Shown one piece after another: positions 1-8,734 of a stretch of 64,000 nt of DNA. The DNA is from Nocardia otitidiscaviarum NBRC 14405 (GTDB lineage Bacteria > Actinomycetota > Actinomycetes > Mycobacteriales > Mycobacteriaceae). The notes under the pieces were generated by a model. It saw only the letters and a list, made by a program, of their open reading frames with translations, did not search any database and was not told the origin of the DNA. The translations under genes and the position numbers were made by a program. Numbering within the stretch: the first letter of the stretch is position 1; every line of letters begins with the position of its first letter. Location of the stretch: NCBI RefSeq assembly GCF_000308635.1, contig NZ_BAGD01000081.1:62001-126000 (forward strand), read 5' to 3'.

Positions 1-402
1 TGGGCATGAGGCGATCGCTGCCGAACCTCGACACACCGGTCACCTGTCGCACCGCGCACGCGGGTACGGCAGCAACCGACAGTTGGGGGACGGGGCGAGT
101 CACCTGTCAAAAGTTCGTTGCACCACACACCTTCACATGAATGCCGTTCGGCGGGAATAGCTCGAGGCGATATCGCCGAGCTACGGTTGCTGCGGCCGGT
201 CCGGTCGGGGGGCGGACAGCTGTGTGTCGAAGTGGTGCGGCAGCTCGTCGGCACCGCCCGGCCGAGCTTCCGGCAGTGTCGAACGAGTCACGAATTGTAT
301 TGTTACACAGATTCTCTCGCGCCTCATAGTGAACACTCACAAACCGCGGCACGCTCGCACCCGCACCTCGACCGGCGAGGCGCGGGTCAGCTCCTCGGAA
401 AG
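1..402. other. leading region without a supported gene
   Basis: No reading frame here has convincing coding character; the frames present look like antisense shadows or chance openings in high-GC DNA. A locally AT-richer patch at about 290-330, containing the string TTGTATTGTTACACAG, stands out from its surroundings and could be a promoter or operator. Nothing confirms this. Genes to the left of the window are not visible. Confidence 0.4.
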
Positions 403-1656
403 CTACACGACGGCAAACGGGCGCGCGGGCGGGAACACCACCGGCAGCTCCGTCAAGGCCCGGTGAAACGGACCGGGCCGCCAGACGAGGTCCTCTTCGC
501 GAACCGCCAATGTGATGTCGGGCAGGAGGTCGAGCAGTTGATCGATGATGTCTTGGGCCAGCAGAATCCCGTACGGCCGAGCATGATCGGGGCACGCGTG
601 ATCACCGCTGCTGAACGCCAGGTTCCAGCCATTGTCCACGAAGGTGCCGGTGTTCAATTCCGGATCGGTGTTGCAGGCGGCCATGCTGATGATGACCGGC
701 TCGTGCGCCGGCAGCCATACGCCGTCGATCAGGGTGGGCTGGCGCGGATAGGTGATGCAGTAGTTCGCCATGGGCGGGTCGGTCGCCAGCCGCTCGTCGA
801 TAGCGCTCCGCGTCGTCAGCGGAATCCCTTGTCCGCCACTGGTGAAACGATCATCGGTCATCATCAGCAGTAGCGTGTTGGCGACGAGGTTCAGCGGTGG
901 TTCGACCCCGGCGGCGAACAGCAGCACCAGCTGATGGACCATCTCCTCATCGGTCAGCGCGGCCGGATGCCGGACCAGTCTCGTGGTGACATCGTCGCCC
1001 GGGTGGGCGCGCTTGAGCGCGGTGAGGTCGAACAGCGCCTCGCCCATCTGCGCGTTCACGGTGGCCGTGTCCACGCCGTCGAACATGGCGGCCGAGGCCG
1101 CCGCGACCCGGGTGCCGATTTCCGGTGGGCAGCCGAGTATCTCGCAGAAAACCGAGAAGACCAGCGGGAGGGCGTACTGGCTCAGCACGTCGGCTCTGCC
1201 GTCGGCACAGAAGGTGTTGACCAGCGGGATGGCCGAGCGCTCCACCATGGAACGCACCGCGTACAGATCGATTCCGGCCAGGGCGTCGTTGAGGGCCGCG
1301 CGGTACCGCGCGTGTGCCGCGCCGGTGGTGCGGATGGCATTGGGCCGAGCCTCGACCATCGGCATGATCGGGCAGCCGGAGGGCGCGGTGCGCTGCCAGA
1401 TACTCGGATCGGCGGGGAAGCGGTCGGAATCGCCGAGAATTCGCACCGCGGTGGCATAGTTGATGACCAAGGTCGCCGGTAATCCCGGCCACATCTCCAC
1501 CGGCACCAGCGATCCGTATTCGCTGCGCATCCGCCGGTAGGCTCCGTGTGGATCGGCCGCGAACGCGGGATCGTAGATCGGAATCCGCGGACCTAAGGCC
1601 TCGATCGGTGGCAGCGAGCTGGAGCTAGCACCATGATGCGTGTGCTGCGGATACAC
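403..1656 (-). CDS. cytochrome P450 lacking the ExxR arginine (CYP157-like)
   Basis: This is a 417-residue bacterial class P450. The haem-thiolate region is present, with FSSGDHAC ending at Cys355. The I-helix reads AGVEPP (249-254), so the usual acid is there but the following threonine is proline. The K-helix segment that normally reads ExxR is DERLA (287-291), so the arginine position is alanine. Loss of ExxR with retained haem Cys is known in the CYP157 family of streptomycetes, whose genes sit in conservon operons. No conservon genes are visible here, so this looks like an orphan copy. The GTG start is set by AAGGAGG seven bases upstream. The substrate is unknown, and a regulatory rather than catalytic role is possible. 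Confidence 0.85.
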   Translation of the reverse strand: MYPQHTHHGASSSSLPPIEALGPRIPIYDPAFAADPHGAYRRMRSEYGSLVPVEMWPGLPATLVINYATAVRILGDSDRFPADPSIWQRTAPSGCPIMPMVEARPNAIRTTGAAHARYRAALNDALAGIDLYAVRSMVERSAIPLVNTFCADGRADVLSQYALPLVFSVFCEILGCPPEIGTRVAAASAAMFDGVDTATVNAQMGEALFDLTALKRAHPGDDVTTRLVRHPAALTDEEMVHQLVLLFAAGVEPPLNLVANTLLLMMTDDRFTSGGQGIPLTTRSAIDERLATDPPMANYCITYPRQPTLIDGVWLPAHEPVIISMAACNTDPELNTGTFVDNGWNLAFSSGDHACPDHARPYGILLAQDIIDQLLDLLPDITLAVREEDLVWRPGPFHRALTELPVVFPPARPFAVV

Positions 1657-1978
1657 GAAGCCTCCTTGGAATCGGTTGCGGCAGAATCGTACCCAAGGAC
1701 GGGGGGACGCGCGGGCTTCGACCCGGATAGCGAGGTTTGTGCTACAGACTGGTCGCCCTGCACAGGCCCGAACGAATCGATACCGTCCTCACCGACGGGC
1801 TGGCGCGTTTGCCCGAGATTGGCGCGTTCCGCCCTGGCCGCCCGCCGGGAGCGCCTGCGACAGTGACAGTCGGTATGCACGGCATGGCGTCGCGCTGTTC
1901 TGATCTTGGAGCGAAATTAGTTGTAGAGCATTGTCATTCGCGGTTCACCGTGCCTGTCGACATGTGATTGGAGATACC
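1657..1978. other. intergenic region upstream of the P450
   Basis: The minus-strand end carries the AAGGAGG ribosome binding site of the P450 at about 1664-1670. The rest must hold divergent promoters for the P450 and the small gene that starts at 1979. The open frames in it show no recognisable family and no start supported by a Shine-Dalgarno sequence. Confidence 0.35.
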
Positions 1979-2170
1979 GTGCCCCACACCCGAGAGAGCG
2001 CTGTCGCCTACGTGATCACGGCCCTGGAGGCCAAAGGTACTGCGACACGCGATGATTTCGATGTGCCGGGGCTGGTCGCCACCTCACGCGCGATCGCTGG
2101 GAGCTGGGACCTCGAAGGGATGCCGCCATCGCTGTTCTGGACCCTCGCCGCCAGTCACCTCAGGGTCTAG
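1979..2170 (+). CDS. small hypothetical protein, 63 aa
   Basis: A GTG start follows GGAG at a good distance. The protein has the layout of a recurrent actinobacterial small-protein type: an N-terminal helix (AVAYVITALEAKG), an acidic DDFDV turn, a SWDLEGM segment and a C-terminal FWTLAASH helix. I recognise the pattern but no function. Its last 87 bases overlap the 3' end of the convergent AraC-type gene. That overlap probably explains the featureless tail of the regulator, which is read from the opposite strand of this gene. Confidence 0.55.
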   Translation: MPHTRESAVAYVITALEAKGTATRDDFDVPGLVATSRAIAGSWDLEGMPPSLFWTLAASHLRV

Positions 2171-3193
2171 CGGCTCGAGATCCGGCCCGGCGACCACCGG
2201 CGTCCGGCTCGCCACCGCCCAGCGCAGCGTGGCGCGGCGCATGGAGGCGGCGTCGGCATAGCCGAGCAGGCGGGCCTGCCGGTTGCGGCCCAGGGGGCCC
2301 GCGGCGGTGAGGCGGGCGTGGCGGGCGCGATCCAACTCTCGACGCCACGTCGTCCCCGCTTCGGCCAGGCGACGTTGCAGGGTGCGCGGGCTGGTGGCCA
2401 GGCGGCGCGACACCGCCGCCAGGGAAATGTCGCCGCCGTCGAGCGCTTCGGCGATCGCCACCGCGACCCGCTCCGGCCAGGCCGCCGCCAGCGCCGGGGG
2501 CGGCGGCAGCGCCTCGGCCAGCGGTCGCAGCACCGCGGCCAGGTCGGGATCGGCGGTAGTGAGCGGCAATTCCAGATCGGCCGCGCGAAATGTCAGTGCG
2601 TCGACGTCCGCACCGAATTCGAGTCGGGCGTCGCCGAACACCTCGCGATAGAGGTCCAGTCGCCGAGGTGCGCGCTGCCGCAGCGACACCACGATCGGAT
2701 CCAGCGGTGCCGCGACGACGCGTCGGGCTCGGGTCAAAACGGCGGTCAATCCCCATAGATGTGTGTGATCACGCGCGCGGCCCCCGCCGTCGACCATATC
2801 GAGTCGCAGCATCGGGCCGCGATCACCGTCGATGAGATCGAAGCGGTGATTGGTGGTCACCGCGGCGACGTACGGGCCGCACGTCGCCAGCCCGGCGCCG
2901 ACCGTCGGCGCACTGACGAACAGATAGTCGTACAGCCGGGTTGCCTTCAACTCGTAGCGACTCGCCACCCGCAAAGCCACATCCGGATCGTCCAGCCAGC
3001 GTGACCCGATCTCCCACAGCCGCCAGAACGTCTCACTGGATACGTGCACACCGTCTCCGGACAACGCCCACTCGGGCACCCCGCACTCCCGGATCATCCG
3101 CGCCCGATCCAGTCCGGCCCGCTCGAGCTGATTCAGCACGAAGCGGTGCAACAGCGTCTGATCGGTCCCCACACCCACCTCCACGCCGGTCAC
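2084..3193 (-). CDS. AraC-family transcriptional regulator
   Basis: This 369-residue protein has the two-part layout of AraC regulators with an arabinose_bd-type N-terminal half (OruR/ArgR-like group) and a C-terminal double HTH. The first HTH is clear at about residues 265-300 (ISLAAVSRRLATSPRTLQRRL). The second is weaker but in place (ARLLGYADAASMRRATLRW). It probably binds a small effector and controls nearby metabolic genes. It is divergent from the DUF2071 gene at 3392 and convergent with the small gene at 1979. Several GTG codons lie near the start; the one at 3172 follows GGAGGTGGGT and is a credible alternative. Confidence 0.85.
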   Translation of the reverse strand: MTGVEVGVGTDQTLLHRFVLNQLERAGLDRARMIRECGVPEWALSGDGVHVSSETFWRLWEIGSRWLDDPDVALRVASRYELKATRLYDYLFVSAPTVGAGLATCGPYVAAVTTNHRFDLIDGDRGPMLRLDMVDGGGRARDHTHLWGLTAVLTRARRVVAAPLDPIVVSLRQRAPRRLDLYREVFGDARLEFGADVDALTFRAADLELPLTTADPDLAAVLRPLAEALPPPPALAAAWPERVAVAIAEALDGGDISLAAVSRRLATSPRTLQRRLAEAGTTWRRELDRARHARLTAAGPLGRNRQARLLGYADAASMRRATLRWAVASRTPVVAGPDLEPLDPEVTGGEGPEQRWRHPFEVPAPSDRA

Positions 3194-3391
3194 TGCCAGT
3201 CGGGTCGGTGCGACATGCTATCCCGAGGGACACGCGCCGTGTTCGGAAAATCGAATCCGATCCCGCTCCGCCGGAATCGCCCATCGGATCCGGATTTCGA
3301 CGGTGAGTGCGGTGGCGACCATTGCCGCGATCGGCGGTCGCACTCGGACCACCACGGCGGCCGACCGGAGGGGACCTGGGATACTGGCGAC

Positions 3392-4156
3392 GTGGCACTG
3401 TCGCCCGAACCGCACGACGGCGTGCCCCCGGAGCCGATCACGTCCGACGCCCCGGGGCGGATCGACCATCCACTGCTGACCCAGTCGTGGCTCGACCTCA
3501 CCTTCCTGCACTGGGCCGCCGATCCGGCCGATATCGCCCCGCTGCTCCCGACCGGGGTCGCGCCCGACACGCTGGCCGGAGTCACCTATGTGGGATTGGT
3601 GGCGTTCCGGATGCACCGCATCGGGTGGCGGCGGCTGCCGGGCCTGCCCTATCTGGGCACCTTTCCCCAGACGAACGTCCGCCTCTACTCCGTGGACGCC
3701 CGTGGACGACGCGGCGTGGTCTTCCGCTCCCTGGACGCCGCACGTCTGCTGCCGGTCGCTCTGGCGCGCACCGTATTTCAGCTCCCGTACCGGTGGTCGC
3801 GCATGGCGATACGAACCGATGGCGGCCTGCGCACCTACACCAGCGCCCGCCGTTGGCCCGGCCCCCGCGACGCGCACAGCCGGATCACCATCCGCGTCGG
3901 CGAACCGATCGCCCGGCCCACCGAACTCGACCACTTCCTCACCGCCCGCTGGGGGCTGCACACCGCCCGGAACGACCACCTTCTCTACCTCCCCAACACC
4001 CATCCCCGCTGGCCCCTGCACCGCGCCGAACTCCTCGACTGCGACGAAACCCTCCTCGAGGCGGCGGGCCTGGCGAAACCCGACCGCCCACCGATCAGCG
4101 TGCTCTACTCCCCCGGAGTCGCGGCCCGTCTCGGCCGCCCCGATCGCCCACGCTGA
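3392..4156 (+). CDS. DUF2071 (YqjF-like) protein
   Basis: The 254-residue protein matches the YqjF/DUF2071 family. It shows an N-terminal HPLLTQSWLDLTFLHW segment, the LLPTGVAPDTLAG stretch, and a conserved core including VGLVAFRM and TNVRLYSVD. The family adopts an acetoacetate-decarboxylase-like fold, but its reaction is unknown. The GTG at 3392 was chosen over the much longer upstream extension because the family starts close to this residue and the upstream DNA is the divergent promoter region shared with the AraC-type gene. That neighbour may be its regulator (inference). Confidence 0.75.
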   Translation: MALSPEPHDGVPPEPITSDAPGRIDHPLLTQSWLDLTFLHWAADPADIAPLLPTGVAPDTLAGVTYVGLVAFRMHRIGWRRLPGLPYLGTFPQTNVRLYSVDARGRRGVVFRSLDAARLLPVALARTVFQLPYRWSRMAIRTDGGLRTYTSARRWPGPRDAHSRITIRVGEPIARPTELDHFLTARWGLHTARNDHLLYLPNTHPRWPLHRAELLDCDETLLEAAGLAKPDRPPISVLYSPGVAARLGRPDRPR

Positions 4157-4350
4157 CCCGACACCCGACGACGCGCCCTCCGCCACGCCGTTGCCCCGTC
4201 TCGGGTATCTCGAGCGGGCCGTCCGGGGCGACCGATGAGTTTTCGCGGCCGCTGTCGTCGGTACAGCAATGGCCTGCGATCGCCGCTGCGGTCGACGGGT
4301 CCCGTCCGTGCTGTCGTCCGCGGCAGCGCTGAACCAGGAGGTTGCCTCGC

Positions 4351-4995
4351 GTGACGAAGCCAGCTACCCGTGACGAGCTGTGGGCCATGGCCCACGTCGA
4401 GCGTGCGGCGTTGGCCGACGATCTCGCCGGACTGGAGGACACGCAGTGGACCGAGCGGTCGCTGTGCGGGGACTGGACGGTGGAGGAGGTTGTCGCCCAT
4501 CTCACCGCGGCGGCGAGTATCGGCAGGTTCCGCTGGCTGCGCAGCGTCGTCGGTGTCCGCTTCGATTTCGACGAGCACAATGCGCGGCGGCTGGCGGAGC
4601 ACCGGGGCGCGACTCCCGCACAGACCCTGGAGCGGTTTCGCGCGGTCGTCACCAGTACCACGGCCGCGTCGGGGCACACGGCGGCCTGGTTGGGCGAGGT
4701 GGTCGTGCACGCGCAGGACATCCGACGCCCGCTGGGTTTGTCTCGCGAGCCCGCCGTCGACGCCGCTACCGAGGTCGCGCGCTTCTACGCGGGCCGGGAC
4801 TTCACGGTCACCAGCCGCAGCGCGATCAAGGGACTCCGGCTGGAGGCCACCGACGGACCGTTCGCCACCGGTACCGGCCCCCCGGTCACCGGTACGACGC
4901 TCGCGCTGACCATGGCGATGGCCGGTCGATCCGGCTACTGCGACGAACTCACCGGCCCCGGCGTGCCCACCCTCCGCGCTCGCTGCCTGGGCTAG
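4351..4995 (+). CDS. maleylpyruvate isomerase-family mycothiol-dependent protein
   Basis: This 214-residue protein belongs to the DinB-like/MDMPI N-terminal family of actinobacteria. The early segment LCGDWTVEEVVAHL carries the His that usually helps form the metal site. The WLGEVVVHAQDIRRPLG segment holds the second characteristic VHAQD/RR signature. Family members isomerise or conjugate small electrophiles using mycothiol. The GTG at 4351 is preferred because AGGAGG (4335-4340) lies ten bases upstream; an earlier in-frame TTG at 4342 is too close. The substrate cannot be read from sequence. It is followed after 25 bases by an LLM oxidoreductase, so the two may be co-expressed. Confidence 0.8.
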   Translation: MTKPATRDELWAMAHVERAALADDLAGLEDTQWTERSLCGDWTVEEVVAHLTAAASIGRFRWLRSVVGVRFDFDEHNARRLAEHRGATPAQTLERFRAVVTSTTAASGHTAAWLGEVVVHAQDIRRPLGLSREPAVDAATEVARFYAGRDFTVTSRSAIKGLRLEATDGPFATGTGPPVTGTTLALTMAMAGRSGYCDELTGPGVPTLRARCLG

Positions 4996-5020
4996 ATCCG
5001 AGCGACAAGGAGTTTCACCC

Positions 5021-5827
5021 ATGACGAGACCATTCCGATTCGGGGTCGTCGCCCCGCTCCGCAGTGACGTGCCGACCTGGCGAGATCGGGTGCGCCGCAT
5101 CGCCGACAGCGGCTATTCGACGCTGCTGGTACCCGACTTCCCGCAACTGCAACCGGCGCCCGCTACCCTGCTCGCCACCGCCGCGGCGCTGACCGACCTG
5201 CGCGTGGGCAGCTGGGTGTACGCCTCCCCGTTCCGCCCCGCCTGGCTGACCGCGTGGGAGGCGCACTCGCTGACGCTGCTGACCGAGGGCCGCTTCGAGA
5301 TGGGTATCGGCACCGGCAGGCCCGGAATCGAAGCAGAGCTACGCGACAAGGGCATACCCGACGTCCCGCCGCCGCGTGAGCGGCTGACACAGATCCGCGA
5401 AACCATCACCAGGCTGCGGGAACTCGACGGACCCGACCGTCACACGCCGGTGGCGATGGCCGTCTACGGCCCGAAGGCCCGCGCATTGGCGGCGGAGGTA
5501 GCGGATACGGTCACCCTGGTGCTGGGCGATCAGCCGCGCGGCGAGGTCGAGCGGATGACACGAGAGTTCCGCTCCAACAACGCCATCGAACTCGCACTCG
5601 CCGTACCGGTCGTCGGCGACACCGTCGCACCGCACATGGCACCACCCGACACCGACACCGCCGCCCTGCACGCGGCCGATGCGATGACCGTCCTCCCGGA
5701 CGACCCGGCGGCCGCCACCGAGGAGATTCAGCGACGACGCGAGGAACTCGGCTTCTCCTACTTCGTCTTCGGCGCGGACGTCGCCGAACGGTTCGCTCCG
5801 ATCGTCGCCGAACTCGCCGGAAAGTAG
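5021..5827 (+). CDS. LLM-class F420- or FMN-dependent oxidoreductase
   Basis: The 268-residue protein is a luciferase-like monooxygenase-fold enzyme. It opens with RFGVVAPL, has the SGYSTLLVPDF strand and the GRFEMGIGTGRPG motif, and ends with the SYFVFGADVAERFAPIVAEL pattern of the F420-dependent TIGR03621-like subgroup. Such enzymes use F420H2 or FMNH2 to reduce or oxygenate small substrates in the cytoplasm. AAGGAG lies just upstream of the ATG. It sits 25 bases behind the mycothiol isomerase-type gene on the same strand, suggesting one transcript. The cofactor is inferred from family and genus. Confidence 0.83.
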   Translation: MTRPFRFGVVAPLRSDVPTWRDRVRRIADSGYSTLLVPDFPQLQPAPATLLATAAALTDLRVGSWVYASPFRPAWLTAWEAHSLTLLTEGRFEMGIGTGRPGIEAELRDKGIPDVPPPRERLTQIRETITRLRELDGPDRHTPVAMAVYGPKARALAAEVADTVTLVLGDQPRGEVERMTREFRSNNAIELALAVPVVGDTVAPHMAPPDTDTAALHAADAMTVLPDDPAAATEEIQRRREELGFSYFVFGADVAERFAPIVAELAGK

Positions 5828-5919
5828 TCGGGACGTGCGCCGCGAAAACCCTTTGGCGGACCACGATCACCACTGTTAACCTGCCAGCGGCCGTGCCGGA
5901 GAACGAGGAGGTGGTACCC

Positions 5920-5973
5920 GTGAACGCAGTATCGACGTGGGTGCTCCCCTCCGGGGTCACGGTCGGACGATAG
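5920..5973 (+). CDS. possible 17-codon leader ORF
   Basis: A very good Shine-Dalgarno (GAGGAGG) precedes a GTG that opens a 17-residue frame ending at TAG 5971-5973. It lies about 45 bases upstream of the alpha/beta hydrolase. The peptide has no recognisable motif and no run of a single amino acid typical of attenuators. It could be a leader peptide controlling the next gene, or a chance SD-plus-start. Confidence 0.3.
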   Translation: MNAVSTWVLPSGVTVGR

Positions 5974-6018
5974 GTCGTTCGGGAGCGCCGTTCAGCAGCA
6001 CTCCCGAAAGGCACGACT

Positions 6019-6753
6019 GTGCAATTCATTTCCGACCAGCGCCTCGACGATATCGTCCGCGAGCGCGAATTCACCCTCGGCGGGATCCCCGGCATCCTGT
6101 GGACCCCCGGTTCCGCAACCACACCGTTGCCGCTGCTCCTGCTCGGCCACCCTCCTCTGGGCCTGCACCAGATGTACCCGCGACTGCTGACCCGGGCCCG
6201 GCACGCCGCAGCGGCGGGCTTCGCCACGGCCACCATCGAACTCCCCGGCAGCGGTGTACGCCCCCGCTTCACGGCCGTCGACCAGGCCCGCGCCGATATG
6301 CGGGATGCACAGCGCGCAGGCGCACCGATCACCGACGACATCATCGACCGCCTGATCCTCCCCCTGGTCGACCAGTCGGTCCCGGAATGGCGAACCACAC
6401 TCGACGCCCTGCTCGCACTCCCCGAACTCAACGGCGCGGTCGGATATTCGGGCGGATTGATCTCCATCGGCACCCGCCTGGCGGCAGTCGAGCCACGCAT
6501 CCAGGCCGCCGTCCTGTACGCGGGAAGCTTCGCACCCCGCGCGATCATCGAGGAGGCCCGCCAGGTCACCATCCCGCTGCACGTCCTGTTGCAGTGGGAC
6601 GACGCGGGAAACGACAGACAGATGGCCCTGGACCTGTTCGACGCCTTCGGATCCGAAGAGAAGACACTGCACGCCAATATGGGTGGGCACACCGGCGTCC
6701 CCCGATACGCGGCGGATGAGGCGAATCGGTTCTTCGTCCGGCACCTGACATGA
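6019..6753 (+). CDS. alpha/beta hydrolase (dienelactone-hydrolase-like)
   Basis: The 244-residue protein has the nucleophile elbow GYSGG (GxSxG type), an oxyanion-hole region around LLLGHPPLGLHQ, and late Asp and His candidates (WDDAG, GGHTGVPR) in the order of the alpha/beta hydrolase fold. It probably hydrolyses an ester or lactone in the cytoplasm. The GTG start at 6019 is chosen because the family N-terminus begins there and GAAAGG lies upstream. No signal peptide is present. Substrate unknown. Confidence 0.75.
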   Translation: MQFISDQRLDDIVREREFTLGGIPGILWTPGSATTPLPLLLLGHPPLGLHQMYPRLLTRARHAAAAGFATATIELPGSGVRPRFTAVDQARADMRDAQRAGAPITDDIIDRLILPLVDQSVPEWRTTLDALLALPELNGAVGYSGGLISIGTRLAAVEPRIQAAVLYAGSFAPRAIIEEARQVTIPLHVLLQWDDAGNDRQMALDLFDAFGSEEKTLHANMGGHTGVPRYAADEANRFFVRHLT

Positions 6754-6918
6754 GGCCGATCAGAAGGGGTCGGCTACAGACCTGATGACGTGCGACAAGA
6801 CGACATGGCCACGACGAGTCAGTAGGCTGCCGACCAGGAGTTCTCTCCGGCGCGGGGCCACCCTGATATTTCTGCGCAGCGGCCTGATCTTCGGCATAGT
6901 CATGCGCTCTATCTGGGA

Positions 6919-7359
6919 TTGACCTCCGGCTCCGTGTGGGCCGGGGTGATCGCCGGATTGACCGGCGGGCTGCTGTTCGGTGCGGTCATCACCGGGTTGT
7001 CCATCATGCGGGCACCGCGCGATGGCACCGGCCACGAGCTCGGAGCCGCTGTGCGCCAGCAGGTCTCGATAGAGGCGGAGCGGCCCGCCGAGGAGGCGTT
7101 CGCCGTGGCCGAACGGGTCCTGGCCGAGGTACCGGCGACTATCACGCAGCGCGACCCCGCCACTGGCGTACTCACCGCCCGAACGAAGGTGTCGTGGACG
7201 AGCTGGGGTGAGAACCTGCGGGTGGTGGTGACGGAGCGGCCCGAGGGCAGCACGGTGGACATCTCCAGTCGTCCGCGCCTTCCGATCACGACCATCGACT
7301 ACGGACGCAATCTCCAGAATGTGCGGTCGATCGTGCGGGCGCTGTCCATACCGGCGTAG
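6919..7359 (+). CDS. membrane-anchored hypothetical protein
   Basis: The protein has an N-terminal membrane helix (about residues 6-30, WAGVIAGLTGGLLFGAVITGLSIM). A roughly 110-residue domain with alternating strands follows (VSIEAERPAEEAFAVAERVL, GVLTARTKVSWTSWGENLRVVV). The arrangement resembles DUF1499-type domains but is not close enough to name. The start is uncertain: TTG 6919 or GTG 6934, both ahead of the helix. It is convergent with the small acidic ORF at 7443-7634. No function is evident. Confidence 0.6.
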   Translation: MTSGSVWAGVIAGLTGGLLFGAVITGLSIMRAPRDGTGHELGAAVRQQVSIEAERPAEEAFAVAERVLAEVPATITQRDPATGVLTARTKVSWTSWGENLRVVVTERPEGSTVDISSRPRLPITTIDYGRNLQNVRSIVRALSIPA

Positions 7360-7442
7360 TGGCCGTCCCCGACGCTTGTCCGATGCACTGACATCCCGAT
7401 GTCGGTGTTGTCACCATCGGTGGATACGGCTGCTGGCTTGAT

Positions 7443-7634
7443 TCAGTGACGTGGTCGGGTCTCGAAACGGTCATAGAGCGCGTTGAAGAAGGACTCCCTC
7501 GGATCGCCGAACCACGGGGTGGGTTCGCGGTCGTCCTCTTCCTCATCGTCGTGGGTGATGACGGAAGCCGGCCAGGCACCGATGATGACCTGCTCGAGCA
7601 AGAACTCGAGCAGGTCGGTGAAGTCGGGTGTCAC
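7443..7634 (-). CDS. small acidic hypothetical protein, 63 aa
   Basis: A GTG start is preceded on the minus strand by GGGAGATGG. The 63-residue product has a hydrophobic amphipathic N-terminal half (TDLLEFLLEQVIIGAWPASV), an acidic cluster HDDEEEDDREP and an aromatic tail (SFFNALYDRFE). I do not recognise the family. It is convergent with the preceding membrane protein. Shine-Dalgarno placement and composition favour a real gene, but a chance frame is possible. Confidence 0.45.
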   Translation of the reverse strand: MTPDFTDLLEFLLEQVIIGAWPASVITHDDEEEDDREPTPWFGDPRESFFNALYDRFETRPRH

Positions 7635-7863
7635 TCAATTCCATCTCCCACGTACCGACGCCGATCGCACTGCGGGGTGTCTTCTGGCCGATGGCAGCCA
7701 CGCCGCCCGATCAGCGCGACGGGCAGAGCCAAGAAACCAACTCTCGAGCTGAACCATGGCTCGAGATCGAGGATGCAACGGCACCGTCGAAATCTGCGAT
7801 GTAGGCGATAGCGTGGTTGCGTTCGACGGTACTCATCGACGGTTTTGCGATGCGGAGGAAGAG

Positions 7864-8463
7864 ATGAATCTCCGGCTGCCCCTCATCGCCGCGTCGGCGG
7901 TATCAGTACTTCTCGTCGCCGGCTGCAGCGCGGACGACACGTCCCCGGCACCGCCGACTCCATCGTCATCGGCGCCGACAACAGTTTCTCCGTCAGACGA
8001 TTCGCCACCGACACCCGCCACACCGCAAACCACGGTCGAAGTGACGGCACCGCCTGGCCAGATCACCTTCGAATGCGGGGACACCTCGCTGTATCAGTCC
8101 GGCACGGCCCTGTACTCCGACGGCTCCACGGGCTACGAACCAAGCTGCGACACGTACGTTCCGCCACCAGAACGTACACTGCTGCACTGCGATATCGGCG
8201 GCGCCGCCGTGTATACGGATGGCTCATACTCGGCGACCGACCCGCGCTGCTCATACCTCGCCGACGAGCCGAACTCCAACCCGAATCCCGGGGGCGGTTA
8301 TCAGTACAACCCCGAGGAGGACCGCAACGACGACGGCGTCGTCAACGGGTACGAACGTTGCGGGGTTCTCTGCGGCGACCCACCGACCAGTGGTGATATA
8401 CAGACACAGCACGGCTGCGAAGAGGGCTACATCACTGGACCCAGCTGTGACCCCTACCGGTAG
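7864..8463 (+). CDS. secreted lipoprotein, Thr/Ser/Pro-rich
   Basis: The 199-residue product starts with a signal peptide ending in the lipobox LVAGC, with the lipidated Cys at residue 21. A Ser/Thr/Pro-rich linker (about 22-65) follows. The rest is a Cys-containing domain with two similar units, around ITFECGDTSLYQSGTALYSDGSTGYEPSC and LLHCDIGGAAVYTDGSYSATDPRC (each given here in part as a pattern of paired cysteines around a Y-x-DGS core). It should be anchored to the outer face of the membrane. GAGGAAGAG precedes the ATG. Function unknown; the duplicated Cys-bracketed units are the notable feature. Confidence 0.75.
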   Translation: MNLRLPLIAASAVSVLLVAGCSADDTSPAPPTPSSSAPTTVSPSDDSPPTPATPQTTVEVTAPPGQITFECGDTSLYQSGTALYSDGSTGYEPSCDTYVPPPERTLLHCDIGGAAVYTDGSYSATDPRCSYLADEPNSNPNPGGGYQYNPEEDRNDDGVVNGYERCGVLCGDPPTSGDIQTQHGCEEGYITGPSCDPYR

Positions 8464-8734
8464 GCCGCAGCGACGTTGAACCGGGCCGACGGAACCAGAT
8501 AGCTGTCGGCTGACCGATCACGGCGAATCCCCCACGAGCGTCCTGAGACAAGCTCGCCTCGAATTCGCGTCGGTCGGGGTGATCACGCAGCAGGTTTGCT
8601 CCGCGAAGTCTCATGCACCGGCCAGGTGAGGTGCAATCGCCGATGACCTACGTGCGCGACTTCCCGCGCCCGCACGGCTCGAAGCGGCCAGCGGTAGCAC
8701 TCCGACACGCGGCCCGTCGACAACCGAATCGTGG
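8464..8734. other. intergenic region
   Basis: About 270 bases between the lipoprotein gene and the 3' end of the HAD-like gene. I see no coding frame, repeat or convincing terminator hairpin in it. Confidence 0.35.

Noticed and set aside
3218..4186. 322-codon minus-strand frame opposite the DUF2071 gene
   Set aside because: Shadow of the plus-strand gene, which has recognisable family motifs in its own frame.
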